From Cavia porcellus (taxonomy: Eukaryota > Chordata > Mammalia > Rodentia > Caviidae): a stretch of 64,000 bases of DNA. Location of the stretch: assembly GCF_034190915.1 (NCBI RefSeq), contig NW_026947484.1:185374982-185438981 (forward strand), written 5' to 3'. Below are positions 35,903-49,994 of the stretch, piece after piece. The notes below the pieces were generated by a model. That model made no database searches and was not told the origin of the DNA. It worked only from the letters and a program-made list of their open reading frames with translations. Numbering within the stretch: position 1 is the stretch's first letter; every line of letters starts with the position of its first letter. The position numbers and the translations under genes are program-made.

Positions 35903-37089
35903 TTCTTATCTTGCTCAGTTTAGGTATTTCATCTGCTTTAAAGTACTGCCATCAATTTGAGTATTTTTGAATTACTGAAAATATTTGCAAAGAAGACAAA
36001 TGGTAACTATTACCTAATTTTTTTCAAAAATTAAAATTCTGGTTAATGTTGAAATTTAGATATAGCTCTCTATTTTCCTCTCATTTATTCAATAGAATAG
36101 ATTCGGATAGTTTCATTTAAAACTAATGAAAAAAGTTTGTAAAGCAAAAGGAGAGTTAGGAGGGTTAAGACAGAAAGATATTTAACCTTTGGATAACCTG
36201 ATTGCTGTTTAGGGTGAGACAGCACTGGGTTGCTTAAAAAGAAAATGCGCAACATATTAAAAATAATATGAAGTAATGAGACCAAAGACTGTGAAAAACA
36301 TGAAGTGCTAAAAATAACCGATGAAGCTTTATGTATACCAATGTAATTGGTTACTATGTAAACCAATAGCGGAATCCAAATTGAGTGAGGTGACATACAC
36401 TTTCAAATTAATGTTATACAGCTATCATATAACATGACTATAAGTCACGTGATAATTTGAATGATGTATACAGTTAAATCTAAAAATCAGATTATGAAGT
36501 TGCTTCTACAGTGTGATGACAAATTTATACCTCCAGATAAAGAATGGAAATGAAAACTGAAGTAATTGTTTTTAATTTGTTGAGAATATGGACTATGTTT
36601 TAAATTATCTTCATTGCAAGGTTTTGTAAATAGTATAATGTTTTTATATAGTAAAATATGTATCTTAAATTACTTTTACTTTTATTAAAAGAAATCATTT
36701 TTAGTGAATAAACATGTATTAAACTCTAAAGTATCATCATAGCTACAGAGATATTTCTTTCCAGGCAATATTATATACTTTACTGAAGAATTTCTATTGA
36801 TCTATAGACTGTTGAATTCATATTAATGCAATTCAATATCAAAAATGCTACCCACCATTTATCTTCTTATTCATTCATTCATAGTACAGTTGTTCATCCA
36901 GTCTTTATTCAGCCAAGTACAGACATGGAAAATGGAATTATTAAAGCATAATCCTTCCATAGAGATCTTGCAGCACTGGGAGAGACTGACTCACAAAGAA
37001 ACAACAAAAGCAACCTAGTAAAGGTTTGGCTTATTTCTAATTAATTCAGAAGTGATATTTCTAGGTTGCCAGGTGTTATGGATTAAAAA
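35903..37089. other. AT-rich non-coding DNA
   Basis: Nothing recognised. The 103-codon minus-strand frame at 36085-36396 has a hydrophobic translation but no start context, domain or neighbour to support it. Confidence 0.6.
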
Positions 37090-37810
37090 CTGGTGGTTAA
37101 CTTAACACAAGCAGAATTAAATCATCGTGCTGCTGCATAGATGTTTCACCTGAGGAAAGTTGCCAGCATAAATAGAGACATGGAGAAGTTGAAGCGTTAA
37201 TGCATTGAGGTGTTGAGGTATTGTGGGTTCTCCTGTTCCTGTTTGAGCCCTTAAGATCTCCTGGAGAAGCTTTGGTCTTCACATCGAGCATTGCTTCCTG
37301 GCTCTGGAGAGGAAGATGTGTGCTGCTTGGTGTCCAGGATGAACTTGTCACACAGGCTTCCTGGCATGTACTCGACTGTGCTTGTCATCAGAGGAGCTCA
37401 GGGCCTCCGTGTCGCTGAGAACAGCTGTGGTGCTTTTCAGGACAGCCCTGGTGTTTGTTGTGACAGCCCTGGTGTTTGTTGTGAGTATGACTTCTCTGCT
37501 CCAGCAGAGAACCCTCATCCCATCAGCACAGCTCCTTCACCCTGCTGGCATGAACTTTCTGGCTTCCATTACTGACATTTGGGTCTTCCCAGCATGGATC
37601 CATAAAAGAAACTGGTATGAGCGCTTCTTGTGGATTCTGGACCTCCAGCTGGATTCATGGGAGGCACTGTTATGAGCTCTGGGTTTTCATCTGGACTCAT
37701 GTGGGACATTGCTGTGGGATTTAGGCCCTTGACTAAATATTCTTCGTCTTTGGTGTCGTGGGTAGGTTTCTTGCAGTTTCTTGTGTTAACTTTGGGTGAC
37801 CTTCATAAAA
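37090..37810. other. GC-richer unclassified segment
   Basis: Stands out from the AT-rich surroundings, with several overlapping open frames on both strands (37097-37351 minus; 37221-37821 plus, in three frames). It contains an exact 21-bp tandem duplication (37441-37461, 37462-37482, GACAGCCCTGGTGTTTGTTG plus T). No conserved domain, splice pattern or poly(A) tail was recognised. It could be an unclassified repeat, an LTR, or a processed-transcript fragment. Confidence 0.4.
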
Positions 37811-40800
37811 CAATATTATAAATTCCATGCCCTGATTCTAATTATTCTCTGCACAATCCCTAAGTACAACACCTGAAAAGGAGAACACAAATGATATGCT
37901 GTTCATAAAATGATACACTCTGAAAATGCAACTTAACTGATTCCTGAAAAACGACATAAAAAAGGGTCAGCAATGGAAAACAGAAAGCAGAATGTAGTGG
38001 GTTACTTACGTGGAAACGCAATTAGCAAAATTAATGTTGGAGACCAGATGAAGGTTCTGAGCTTGGAGCTAAAGTAATATCTGTATAGAATAACAAAATA
38101 TAAACCTAGAAGATAGGCAAGAAATAGCCCATGAAGGATCCTATATAGCATTAATATTGATAGTTTTAGATCCTATAGATTGTTCACCATTATACATCAT
38201 TAAAACTATAGCATTACCTTGGTTCACGAATTTTGCATATTCTTTGACTTGTAAACCAAAACATCTGGTGAAATTTTGCTTCCATTCACAAACTGCATCT
38301 AGTGACAAACATGACCACTGCCATCTTCCTCATATTAATACAAATACAAGCATCTTCCCCCAAAGTGTAAATCAAATTAAATTTGTAAACCAAGGTACCA
38401 CCATATATGCACATGAAATAATTTTTATAGTGAAAAATGTTTATATCATTACTAAATCGAACAGATGGTGTAATTGCAATTCATTTACATTCATAAAGGG
38501 AACATTTTTTAAAAATTTCCATAATTTAACTAATCTAATATTTAGCTTTTAATTAGTCTGTTGTGGAGTCCAATGTGTTAAATATTTATTCATCAAATTA
38601 ATGCCAATATTTTAAAATATTAAAGACTGCAAGACATACTATCCAACCATTCCAGATGGATACAATAATAATTTTATTTGCTACAAATGAGAAAAGCCTA
38701 ATAAAAGCAATTGATTTTCTGTCTGCCAACTCATTAATAAAACCCTACAAGCAAGACAGACTTGAGCATATTGTTTTAATGATGCTGATTATCTTTAGAT
38801 TTGTAGCTATTTCCTTATGATAAGAAAATATATGTGACATCTTTCAAAAATGATTATGAAAGTGCTGCAAATTATGATTAACAGGTATTGAATAGCTCTT
38901 TCATGCTATGCCCAGCACTAAGCTTTTTAAAATCTTATAATATCTAATTTCCACAGTAACCATATCATATATTTACTATTAGTATCTGTTTTAGTATCTT
39001 AAAGGAAAAGTGACCTTAGGAAGTCTAAATAAATTTCTCAATTTATTTCAAGAAATAATTACTTGAGACAGGTTGTAAACTCAGGACTTTCTGTTCTCAG
39101 CTTCAGGTGATGAAAGATTTGGGATCAGCTTACTTTTCTTTTGTCTATTATGATCTCTTCAGGTTTTTTAAAATAACATAATATTCCCAGGAGCTGAAAA
39201 AAACAAACATCTAATACTAAACTCTGTTAATAGAAAATAACTTTTTCTTCCTTGAAAATTCAATTTTTACTCTGAAGCATGAAATTTAATCAGGTTTATC
39301 ATGGTACGCCTAACTACAGGCTGTTATTAACAGCCATAAAATTTTCAGGACATAGCACTTGACTTGATAACCTGGTGTGAACAAAATTCCAGAGGTTGAC
39401 TTTTATGGTGAAAGTATTAATATTCTCATTCATTTGCTCTCAATTATGAAATAATAATTCCGGCAAAAAGAAAAGAGTAATTTTGAGGGCTGGTTTTCCT
39501 TTCTTTGGAAAAAATACAGTTTTTAGTCCACCTGTTTTACATAGTGGGATATTTATGATGATTTGTTCATATAGAATTAACATTATATAAAACTTAGTTG
39601 TGTTCAAAGCAATCTTTATTACCAGTTAAAATAATAATTAGTGGATATTTAACCTGTTTAATTGCATATTTGACCTTTTTTTTTTAGAATGAAAATAGCC
39701 CTTTTCTTAAGGTTATTTATGTCAAGGAATATAAGTTTCTCCTCAGCATAGCTTAACTTTCTGCAACCACACATTCACTCTTTTTTAAAAATTGTTTCTA
39801 GTTTTAATACCACAAAAACTATGGTAAGTCTTAAAAATATGGATATAATGTTTATATTTTGGAGTTAACTGATATAATACCAAATAATCCAGATTATGGA
39901 AATGTATTTTTCTTGCTACCAAGGCTAATAAAAACATTTCTTTTCAAGAACTCAAGTAGAAGTAACTATTGACTAGATCGTCACAGCAGAAAGTAGAAGC
40001 TTTAAAATGAGTTGTTCTGCTACCTGTTGGATACTTTACTGCCATTATACTTTTTTATTGGACTTACTATGTGTATGTTGGATGTGTATTTTATAAAATA
40101 TTTCTAACACTAAAACTATGCGAAGTTGATGTGTCATCTAAAATGTCTTTTATGCTCATTACAGATATATTAGCAGATGCATGCAATTTAAAAATGCTAG
40201 GAATATGAATTGATAAGAGTGGGTTTCAAGAAATAATTAGAAATATAACCAGAAATAGCTAAATTTACCGCAAAAATTTAGAAGGAACCAAGCACAGAAA
40301 GGACCATCATCTTCTGGTTTTCCTTTATTACCATCCACCCTATATTCCACGATGTATTACCTCAAATGAAATCTGTTATTATTATCAACTCTCTTGGCAT
40401 ATGCCCTCTGTATATAGCCAGTGAAAACTCCGGTTTTGTCCTTGCTTTAATCATAATCCTGGTTTCTGCTATGAAAATTTACACAATTATTTAGAGATGT
40501 GTGCCATTAAATTCATGGCAGTAAGTTCATGACACTGGATCAATCCTGTAACATATCTTAAAAATTCTCTTTACTTCTCTTTACTTAGCTGTGCTTGAGG
40601 CTCTTTCTATATTTCAATGCTTTCTTCAACGACTCTAACTTCTTAAACCTTAAGAGACACTGATCTCTTATTTAACACAGGTTTGAACACATCACGTGCA
40701 CTTCTCCATTCTCTTGCCAACAAAATATTTATATTGTCATGTCTTTACATATTTTCCTTCATTGTATTATCTTTACCAAGGCCTGTAAATGGCTTTGATG

Positions 40801-42165
40801 CTACCTTTATGGATAGGTCATCCATAATTAACTTTTCCTACTTCCAGGACTGTAAGTTGTCTTGCAGAAACTGGTCTTGTGGGAGGTGAAAAATGCCCTT
40901 CTGTACATTCCACTACTACAAAATCAAACAAAATACATGAAAATATAGCCCATCAAGGAAGTCTACCATATTTTTTCTACCTGGAAATCTTTTCCATCTT
41001 AGCAGTTCCTGAATATGTACATCATCTCTGTATTTATCCAAGAAGCAGTAACAGACTCAGATCTAAAGAGTTTTTGATTTATTTTTCCATCCTGGTTTGA
41101 ATTATATTTAAATCCACAGCTCCAAAGCCAGTACAAGTGATATCCCTAAAAACCATAAGTCCAGTCAATAGATTGCAAACCACAGTGATGAATACTGAAC
41201 ACCCTCCAAGGTAAACAGGGGCCTGGTATATGAGAGTGAATTAAGATTAGTCCAAGAGCAATAAAGCATAGAACCATTATCATCTAGTAGAAAAACCTGG
41301 ATTAAAAAATAAATTACTACTGAAGAATATGAAAGTTCTGGGCCATGAGATAGAAATTAGAAATGAAGCAGCAGGTAAGAAATTGCATACAGGTAGTCAA
41401 TGTTAAAAGGGATTTTCATTCAGGTAATAGAAGGAGCCAGGTAAAATCTGTCATTATGTTGCTTTGTTAAAGCAGGTGCTTTTCATAGGGGCTTCTAACT
41501 TCACTTCTGTAGGCAAATAGAGGTTGCTAGATCATTTGAATGTAAGCAACTTAATTTCTTGCTTTTAAATTTTATTTTTATTTAAAGAGGGAAAAAAAAG
41601 AAGAAGAAAAGGGGAAAAAAAGAAAGGACATTAAAAAATGCAGTAAAAGGGTACAAATAATACAGTATTTCTAGAAAAAAATATATACAGTACGAAATCA
41701 CCAGTTAATAGGATACATATTATCTTCCCAGAAACAGTTGTGCATATCACTAAATTAAAGCATATAAAGTGAACATTCACACAGTGAAATTGGAGACAGT
41801 TCCATTCAATGATCCAACAAAAGCTCAGTTAATTGGTTTTCCATCCTACACACTCAAACATACCTGCAGTTCTATCCCTTAGTCCACCTTACTTTCCTCT
41901 CTTTTTTACAGTAACAATTATGGATTATATTTATCACGAATTCTATCATGTCAGTCCTTTCTAATATATGGAGAGATCGGGAAATGGTTCTAATTCTTAG
42001 TCAGATTCTTAATTCTGTGGCTGTGCTCATCCATAAGTTTAAAGGTGTGCTTTTTCCAAATCAATACTGTTTATTACTATAAATATCCACATTAAATTTC
42101 TGACTACTTGAGAAGTGAGACGGGTTTTGTCTTTCTGGCCTAAAACCCGTACTTGTTCCATTATC
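37811..42165. other. AT-rich non-coding DNA
   Basis: No gene recognised. A MIR-like fragment lies at 38880-39110 (listed separately). The 131-codon frame at 38157-38552 shows no domain. An A/G-rich patch lies at 41583-41630. Confidence 0.55.
38880..39110 (+). mobile_element. MIR-like ancient SINE
   Basis: 'GCTATGCCCAGCACTAAGC' is followed by an 'ATCTAATTTCCACAGTAACC'-like core and 'GACAGGTTGTAAACTCAGGA', in MIR order. Highly diverged. Confidence 0.55.
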
Positions 42166-42235
42166 AATTACTTATTGAGTACTTATCTTTTGCCAGGCAT
42201 TGTCTTTGCTCAGTGTTACAAAGATTTTTTAAAAA
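42166..42235 (+). mobile_element. MIR-like fragment
   Basis: 'TATTGAGTACTTATCTTTTG' and 'CCAGGCATTGTC' match the MIR 5' core. Confidence 0.55.
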
Positions 42236-42295
42236 ACAGTCAAATCTCTCACTTTATTAAATATACAGAAAGTCTAGTATTCCAAGAAAGCTTTA

Positions 42296-42630
42296 AAAAT
42301 TACTGGCTAAGTGATTTAAACAACACAGATTTATTTACTCACAATTCTAAGTCTAAGATGAGCATGCCAGCATTGCGGTTTCTGGTGAGGTCTTCTCCCC
42401 AGTTTGCTGATAGTGTCTATCTTATTATGTTGTCACAGGATAGAAGAAGGGAGCTAGGTCTTTGGCATATCTTTTTGGGAGGACTACTTTCATCAAGGGA
42501 ATATCATGCTTATTATGTAATTTAAACCTAATTACATCTCTATGGTCATATGTACAAAAGCTATTGCATAGGGGCTTAGGGCTTCCACATATGAATTTGG
42601 GACACAATTCAGTCCACTGGGGGGAAAAAA
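42296..42630 (-). mobile_element. MaLR-type LTR, antisense
   Basis: Plus-strand order 'TTAAACAACACAGATTTATT', 'TACTCACAATTCTAAGTCTA', 'TTGCGGTTTCTGGTGAGGTC' and 'TATGAATTTGGGACACAATT' is the reverse complement of an MST/MLT1-like LTR. The overlapping frames at 42115-42797 are artefacts of it. Confidence 0.65.
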
Positions 42631-42729
42631 AACTAACAGAAATGAGAGATAATAAATTATGCAGATGCTTGGCTAATTCCTCCACATTCTGTAATGATAT
42701 CACTAGAAAAAATAACAACAACTACATTA

Positions 42730-42735
<6 letters not shown>

Positions 42736-42766
<31 letters not shown>
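42736..42766. repeat. (TG)n microsatellite
   Basis: About 15 perfect TG units. Confidence 0.95.
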
Positions 42767-42768
<2 letters not shown>

Positions 42769-43732
42769 CACAGCTTTTATTCCCACATCCATCCTAACAC
42801 CCTGCTGATATTTAAGAAAAATATGAGTTTAAGCACTAGATACAGTTCTCCTGTTTGGACTGTTTTTCTCAAAGAAATAGAGGATGTGAAATTAGCCAAA
42901 ATATCGATTATTCTCACATCCTCCAACACTCTTCTGAAAGTACCCAGTGTTGATTTACCTATGTAGATATATGGCATAGGGGGTTGGGTTGTGAGAAAAC
43001 AGGAAATAGGTATATTCTACTCAGTTTGCCACCTAGCACTTGCAGAAAACCTGGTAAAGTTTCAGTCATCTAATTGTCGGTGGTAGTACAGAACTCTTAG
43101 TGATCACCAGCACCAAGATGTGAATATATGACCTGAGCAGTTCCAGGAAGACTAAGGTAAAGGAATTATATCTAGCTTTTTAACAGTTTTCTGTGACTAA
43201 AAATCTTCGTGAAAAGCAAAGGCAGATAAAAAAACAGTTTAACAAATGATTAATATTGATATGAAAATTACAAGAACTGTAAGTGATCACAGTTAAATAC
43301 CAGTTACTTTGAATTTTATATCATTTCCAGAATTTGCCGATGCTATTGCTCTCTCATTCACAATGAGTATTTTTGTACTGAGCTCTTGTTTGTATGTTCT
43401 TGGGCTCCTCTAATTTTTTCATGGGACTGGATACAGAAAAATAGTAGAGATTAATATTTGTTGAGAATATCACTTCTAAACTTCTTACTGAGTACCTGAT
43501 TATACATACATATAATATATATGTAAATCATAGATTTGAAAGCAGACAAGAAATAATGATTTGCTAAGAAAACCTGCCCCATCAAGATCAAATTGCTACA
43601 AGAATATGGTCAGTGCAAACCAGAAATTCTATGCTTGAAATATCAGTCTGCTTAGAGAAGAGGCATATGATAGTGGAGATAATTGTAGAAGCACAGTTAC
43701 CATGTAGACGGTACTGGTGTTATAATTAAATC

Positions 43733-44870
43733 ATGGGTACCCAAACTTTTGGCTTATCTGGTTCTCACTCAGTAAAGAGGAACTGTTTGGGGCTGTATAT
43801 AAAATTTATAATAACACTGAAGTACATAATTTTAAAAAAAATGTTTACTTATTTTTATTGTAACAGTAAAGCTAACACAACAAGCTCACATTGAATAATT
43901 AAATAAGAAATGTACATGTCTGTTTAATGAAAATCAATGCCTGTCTCTGCAGGCATGCATGAGTAGTAAGGTGGACATACTGTAATGATCAGTCATTCTG
44001 TCTGACGTTCCAATTCCCAGGAGCACGTGGATCCTTGGATACACAAAGCTTTCTGTTCAACAGTGTGTGACACACAGGATGTGCAGTTGGCACCACACTG
44101 CGTCTATCCCTGCACAGTACTCCATGGTTGCCAGCACACTGTGATCACTACGCCTGAGTCATGAAAAATATTGCTGAATTTCACACAATGTTGTTGGAGA
44201 CCACTATGAAGTGGCTCAGAGCAGGATTTAAAATTAACTAATTGACTTTCTATGTTTATGTATGAGTCTGCTTTAGGCCTAGGCCCTTTGTCTGGTGACA
44301 GGTGCTGATTCATGTAAGTGAATCTCTATGATCACTGGTCCTGGCTGAGGTCTGAAGTGGCCTGTGAGGCCAGAGATACCTCAAAGGGCAAGATAAGGCC
44401 ACAGCTGCGGACACCTGGCTCAAACATCAATTAGGGAGATAGAGACTGCAGCTGCAAAAAATTATTCCTACAGTCTCACTCCTGCCATATCTTCATGATA
44501 AGACAGTTCTACTGAAAGGATTTGATTAGGAGACATCCTAAAAGTGGCTCCCAAGGTCCTGCTTATTGCCTGCACTTTCCTCAGTTTCCCCACCCCTTGT
44601 TGTTGAACCTAATAAAGTGGGAGGTCCAGGAAACTCTTTGTCTTAGCCCTCAGAGTCTAAACCTCAGCTAAAAGAGTTTTGACCCTCATGGAGCCCTAAA
44701 ATCATACCATTTGTCTCATTTTATTTAAGCCTCTGCTGTACACTCATTTGGGAGATTGGGGATCTAGGTCAGAACCTGATTAATATGTTGAAAGTTTATG
44801 ATCTGATAGGCTTCATTACTAGCTATCGATCCCACGGGCCATAGGTTGGACTTGACTTATCTAAATCAAA
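43733..44870 (+). mobile_element. Possible DNA-transposon (hAT-like) fossil split by a solo LTR
   Basis: Left part opens 'TGGGTACCCAAACTTTTGGC', and a right part near 44825-44855 reads 'TCCCACGGGCCATAGGTTGG'. These are the two ends of an ancient non-autonomous DNA transposon type as I recall it. The solo LTR at 44192-44782 lies between them. The family name is not certain. Confidence 0.35.
44192..44782 (+). repeat. Solo LTR of the decayed provirus family, sense
   Basis: Starts TGTTGGAGACCACTATGAAG and ends near 'CTAGGTCAGAACCTGATTA'. Shares 'GGGCAAGATAAGG', 'GAGCCCTAAAATCATACC', 'GTACACTCATTTGGGAGATT' and 'GGGGATCTAGGTCAG' with the LTR at 16528, and nearly its whole length with the reversed copy at 51102. 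It is about 590 bp against ~425 for the proviral LTRs because U3 is longer. Flanking hexamers CAATGT/ATATGT are only partly alike. Confidence 0.8.
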
Positions 44871-46689
44871 TTGTAAGAGTCTCATCTAGTGGAGAAAAAT
44901 TCAGTAAAAAGATTAACTGTTCCTCTTTCATCTGATTTTTCCCACATCACAATTGTATCTTCCATGTCTAAAATGATTGTTTGCCGTTTTAGTTTAGTTC
45001 ACTCTGTGTTAGACCTTGTTCCATGGTTATTTTTTGTCTAAGTGACCATTGTTTATAAGAAAATCAGAGGAAGAAATGGTAGCCAAACTAGAAACCCTCT
45101 GTCCTGAAGCCAAATTCCTTCTGATCATCTCCTGGATTTTTCAGCACTTCATTAATCATTGAAAATGTGAAGAACTCAGTATTAATGATGTTCAGAAATA
45201 CTTAAAATATTTAAGATTTTGATTCCCAAAAGAATACATATGAATTTATAAACCACATCATGACGACCTAATGAACCAAATGAATTCATGTTAGGAAAAG
45301 ATTTACTTTTAAAAATTAAATTAATTTTTGAGCTGTCTATACCTAAGGTGGCTGGGATTTCTGAGAAAGTCTATAAGGAATTTCTTAAGCACTTTGCAAT
45401 GCAGCTATTTTTTTGTCTTTATTCGATCAATCTTTTGTGGTAAGAAATGGGTTACTTCACAGACATATTGTTACTATAACTCACAGAAGAATTCAAAACA
45501 ATCCAAAACACAGTGGTAGGACAATCCCCTGGAGAATGTGGATCCCAATAAATTGCGTTTTTTAGCATTACTCACCCCACCATGGAAACATTTCTACCCA
45601 GATAAAATAAATATAAAATACTTGAGGCATTCAGAAAGAAAGAAAATAATTCAGAAGAGTATAACATAGAAGGATCATATGTAGACAATAACAGGATGCC
45701 TTAGTTGACAATATGGTGTCTTCAACACAATCAAATAAAAAAGAAGTTTCACCTGGGAGATATAAACCTTGATGTAATGTATTACATTAAAGATACTCAA
45801 GATCATCTTACATGAAACATTCAAGGAGCAAATGGAGAAAAACAATCTCTCAGGGTACCGAAATGCAGGCTCCATTGCAGAGGCTATGAACATGGTTTCA
45901 GAGTGAAAACATTTTCAAAAAAGCTAAAGAAGGTGAACCTGGAAAAGGTTCCATTGATCTTAGTAATTTGGCACAGCTGTTGTTATCACCCCAAAATAAA
46001 AGATTCTGAGAATTAAGTCAAACTTTTCTCCTTCTCATTTTGAGCAGTAGCCTTCAATTTTATTAAAGACAAGTGATTTTTTTTCTTTTGTCTTGAGAAC
46101 AGAAGACTTAAAAAAGCATAAAAATAATTTAGTTAAGACAAAAAGGTTGTAGTGAGAACACAAAGTTGTGAAAATTCATGCCAGACTAACATTTTTATTT
46201 GTGAAGTAGGAGGCAAATCAATGTGTCAAAGAGGTATGTGAAACTTAAGGTGAGAAATATAAGTTTGGACTAATTCCCTGAGAGAATTGTATGCCAAGCC
46301 AAACAAAGACATATAGTAATACTGGATTGTTCACTTACCTTGAGGCAAATTGGTCTTATTAGTCATAATTTTTGACATCTCTTCCTTTGCCTTAAATTTT
46401 CAGAGCCCTGTTCCTTCCAATGGCTTGCTTGGTTGAAGTATATCAAGAAAGAAAACTATAGTGGTGAAGAATGAAGACAGGAGGATTAGTCTTAAATGAC
46501 TGCTTGAGACCAAAAGGTTCTTTTATACCTTCAAAGTGTCCAGGGAACCTTTCATTCCTGGAAGTCATCGGATCTCGCTGATGATCTTGCTGAGTTTTAA
46601 TCCAATCAGTGTGTAATGGAAACATGTACTAATAAAAACAAAAATTTTAAATAAAAAATAATCTGGGGATTAAGTAAAATCAGAGTCAT

Positions 46690-46870
46690 AGAGCAAATTT
46701 AAAAACTGTAATGGCATATATGCACCTAACATCACTACAAAGCATGACAACATATATGGCCAAAGTGATAAAATCATGAGAAGAAATACATGACTCCACT
46801 ATTATTGCTGAAGGTCACAGCACTCCTCCATCAAAGATGGGTAGATTCAGCTGGCTAAGTATTGGGAAGT
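46690..46870 (+). pseudogene. Ancient L1M ORF2 endonuclease fragment
   Basis: Translates with 'N-G-I-Y-A-P-N-I-T' near 46715, the endonuclease segment of L1 ORF2, then decays. An isolated short fragment. Confidence 0.4.
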
Positions 46871-48549
46871 GTGACTTAGCAACTGAGACATTTCTTCTCT
46901 GAAATATGAATTAAATGTCATAATTATTTTATATTTGTCCATGTATAGTAAAAATTATTCTATAATCAATACAATCAATAGTGTATAGATAAGATACAGT
47001 GATTAAAACAATGTAACAAATCTTATTTTTCAACCACAAATATTTACGAATCCCTTCCCTTTAATATATTTTCCAAAATCTCTTTCTCACTACCTTATAG
47101 TTCTGTCAAATAAAGAATCAGCCTTTCTCTTATCACCTTTAAAACTTTCAGCATGTGAATTTTGTGAATGTTTTGATTATTCTTGCATCTTTCGTGTTCC
47201 TGTTACCAAAATTTTCTCATGTTTTATTACATATGTATGTGCTTTGAGCTATGCGATCACGGGCCCTGGAATTCATTTTTGCCTGACTTTCTGAGGGTTT
47301 TATTTGATAATTTAAATGGAACAGAATATGAACACAAGTTGTCATGTGTCTGGGGACAAGATAGACTAGCAGAGTAATGAATAAACCACTTATTTTCCAA
47401 ACTGAGTTGTGTAATTTTGGTAGGTAACAATGCAATCTGAGTCCTTGAATCACACACCCTACAAACCCTACACATTAAAAATGTGCACACCATGTTTCAC
47501 AGACTTTATAGTAGATACAAACACCGTATATAACTAAATATATGCAAAATAACATAAATTTTAGGGTTGATTGATTGCAGTATATCATGCAAAATTTTAG
47601 AGAAACCTCACTGTAATTTGAATAAATTAGATGATATCCACTGTGATAATTTCTGTAAGTAAAGCTTTGAGGAGACTGACAAGATCATGAAAAGTATTGT
47701 GATCATTTTCTTTCATCTTAAAATAAGACAAAAATAATTACTAGTGGGCGATCTAGTATCTCATGCCATGTATTTGGCAGAACATCAAAGAAAGTGGAGA
47801 TAAGAACTAGCTGTTAGGATGCAAACTAGAACTTATGGGAAGGAGGTACAATTATAGCAGGCACAGCAATAAATTTTCTTATTCACTGCTTTTTAGAAAT
47901 AAAGTCATTTTATAAAGTAACTCGGTCTCTGTGACTAGAAGTATATAAAGGGAATAGAATTTTGGCTTTCGCTGCAAGGGTTACTAAAAATATTTCTGTG
48001 ATGACAGATGAGTTATAGCATTCCTAATAATTTATGGGTTTTATGGTAAGACAATTTTAAAATAAGAAAATATTATGTGCAATTTTCATGTGTAAACTAA
48101 CATATTTAATTTTTTTTCTTAGTTCCATCTCATTGGAACTACATTTCTTCATGTATTTTGAAGATTTTGAATATCATGTTAGTAAAAGAGATCTATATCT
48201 TTACAAATTTTCTTAACTACCAAAAAAGTAGACATTATCTGTTATTTCATTTTATTTTGATTTTTTATTGCTGTGAGATCCACTTACATTGTTTACTTTA
48301 TTAATCAGTTAAGCATATAATTTAGTGTGTACAACTTTTGCACACATTTTGAAACTAGCTTTATACAGTTAGTACTGAGTTAAAGTTCTAAAACATATCC
48401 AAAGATAATTAGGATCTCCCCCAAAACTCAAGATTTTCTGTATGAACATAAAATTTACAAATCATGAAATGCAGGTTTTAAAGTTTTATACCTGCTTTAG
48501 GGGTTACTAATTTATTATAAAAAGGAGAATTGTAAATGTGGTAGTTCAT

Positions 48550-49125
48550 TGTGATGTCAATTTGAATAAGTAGGCTATAATATTCTCTGTCCTACTTTAG
48601 AGAGTAAAACCATTATTTATTACTCTATACTTGTCAATTATTATCACTATCACCTGTTCAACAATTGCAATAATTAACTTTGGAGTCAGCTTGAATAAGA
48701 GATGCCCATATGATTGGTTTAACACAGTCCTAGGCATGTATAGATGACTGGCTTACTGAAGAGGTGAAGACCCACCCTGGATATGGGCTGCACCAACCAT
48801 TAAGCTTGTGGCCTGGGTGGAATAAAATGGGAGAGAACATTTTGGATTTTGCTTCTTCTAAGTACCTTCAGTCCTCACCATCGTCTTTGAACAGTCATTT
48901 TCACAATGCCAGTGCAGACTCCAACTTTCCAGCGCATCTCTTTGGCCTCTACATATTGACTTACACCAGACTTCTGGGCTTCCACTTCTGAAGGGTACAT
49001 TCTTCACCCTGACTCTGCCGAGAGTGATTGTATTATATATGTACCTTGTAAGATGTAATACATGAATATATAGCATATTCTTTTTATTAAATCTATTTCT
49101 CTGGTGACCACTAATACAAACTGCT
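48550..49125 (+). mobile_element. Unclassified old interspersed repeat
   Basis: A GC-richer stretch with 'GAAGACCCACCCTGGATATG' and a 3' end near 'ATCTATTTCTCTGGTGACCA'. It looks like an old LTR or DNA-transposon family that I recall from other mammals without a sure name. Frames at 48764-48991 and 48858-49178 are not genes. Confidence 0.35.
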
Positions 49126-49363
49126 TTTGCTTGAAAATATAAGAAAAATCTAGAGAAATTCTGAAGATATAAAAACATGCGTATATAAATGATAAATCCT
49201 ATCCAAAGTCAGCAAGCACATTAATGTCAGTATGAAAAGTTTTAAAATTCAAGCCAATCTTCTACTGTCATGTCAGGGGTCACAGGAAGAGAGTAAGAAA
49301 CAATCGGAACTTACAAACTAAAGGGATTCATAATGTTAAGGATCAGGATCTTTAGTCCAATGG

Positions 49364-49466
49364 GAAGAAAGAAAAGAAAGAAGGAAGGGAAGGAATGGGG
49401 AGAGAAGAAGGAAGAGAAAGAGTGGAGCAGAGGAAGTAGAAGGAAGGAGCCAAGAGCACAAGAAGG
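49364..49466 (+). repeat. Polypurine (GAA/GGA) tract
   Basis: About 100 bases almost entirely A and G, which could form triplex DNA. It is typical of rodent simple repeats. Confidence 0.85.
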
Positions 49467-49994
49467 TATTTTTACCCAAGTAACTCTGAGAATATATTAA
49501 AGTGCACCATGAACTGTGCGCTCACCAATCATATTTCATTCTGGCACACTTGGCTGTGGAAGGGAACCCAGGGCGTAGTGATATACTTTAACTTTCAGTT
49601 TTAAATATATGTATTATATCATATCATATATCCTTTTTAAGGCCAAAACATAGTGATCAGTATTAGAAAAACCTAAATGAAAATACATTTACTTGCCTCA
49701 TCTCAAGGAAAGTGGCAATCTAAGGAGGAACTGTATTTATACAAATGAATATAAATAAGAATAAAAGCACTCAGACATACGTGACCTCTTTCTAGTTTGA
49801 GGCTCGTGCTAAATTGTAGCTATTTTTAAAATTTGCCATATTATACATCTGAACATAGAGTTAATCTATGTTTTTTATCACTAGAAAACAAATAGTTTAG
49901 CCATTAAATGTACTGGCATTAATACAGAAATTCATTTACATTACTGTTTTATGATATGGCAAAAGCATTACATCACATACATTTTTGCATCAGC

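Noticed and set aside
38157..38552. 131-codon plus-strand frame as a gene
   Set aside because: AT-rich, no domain, no splice or promoter context.
42115..42797. Overlapping 136-, 111- and 98-codon frames
   Set aside because: They fall in a MIR fragment, an antisense MaLR LTR and a TG microsatellite.
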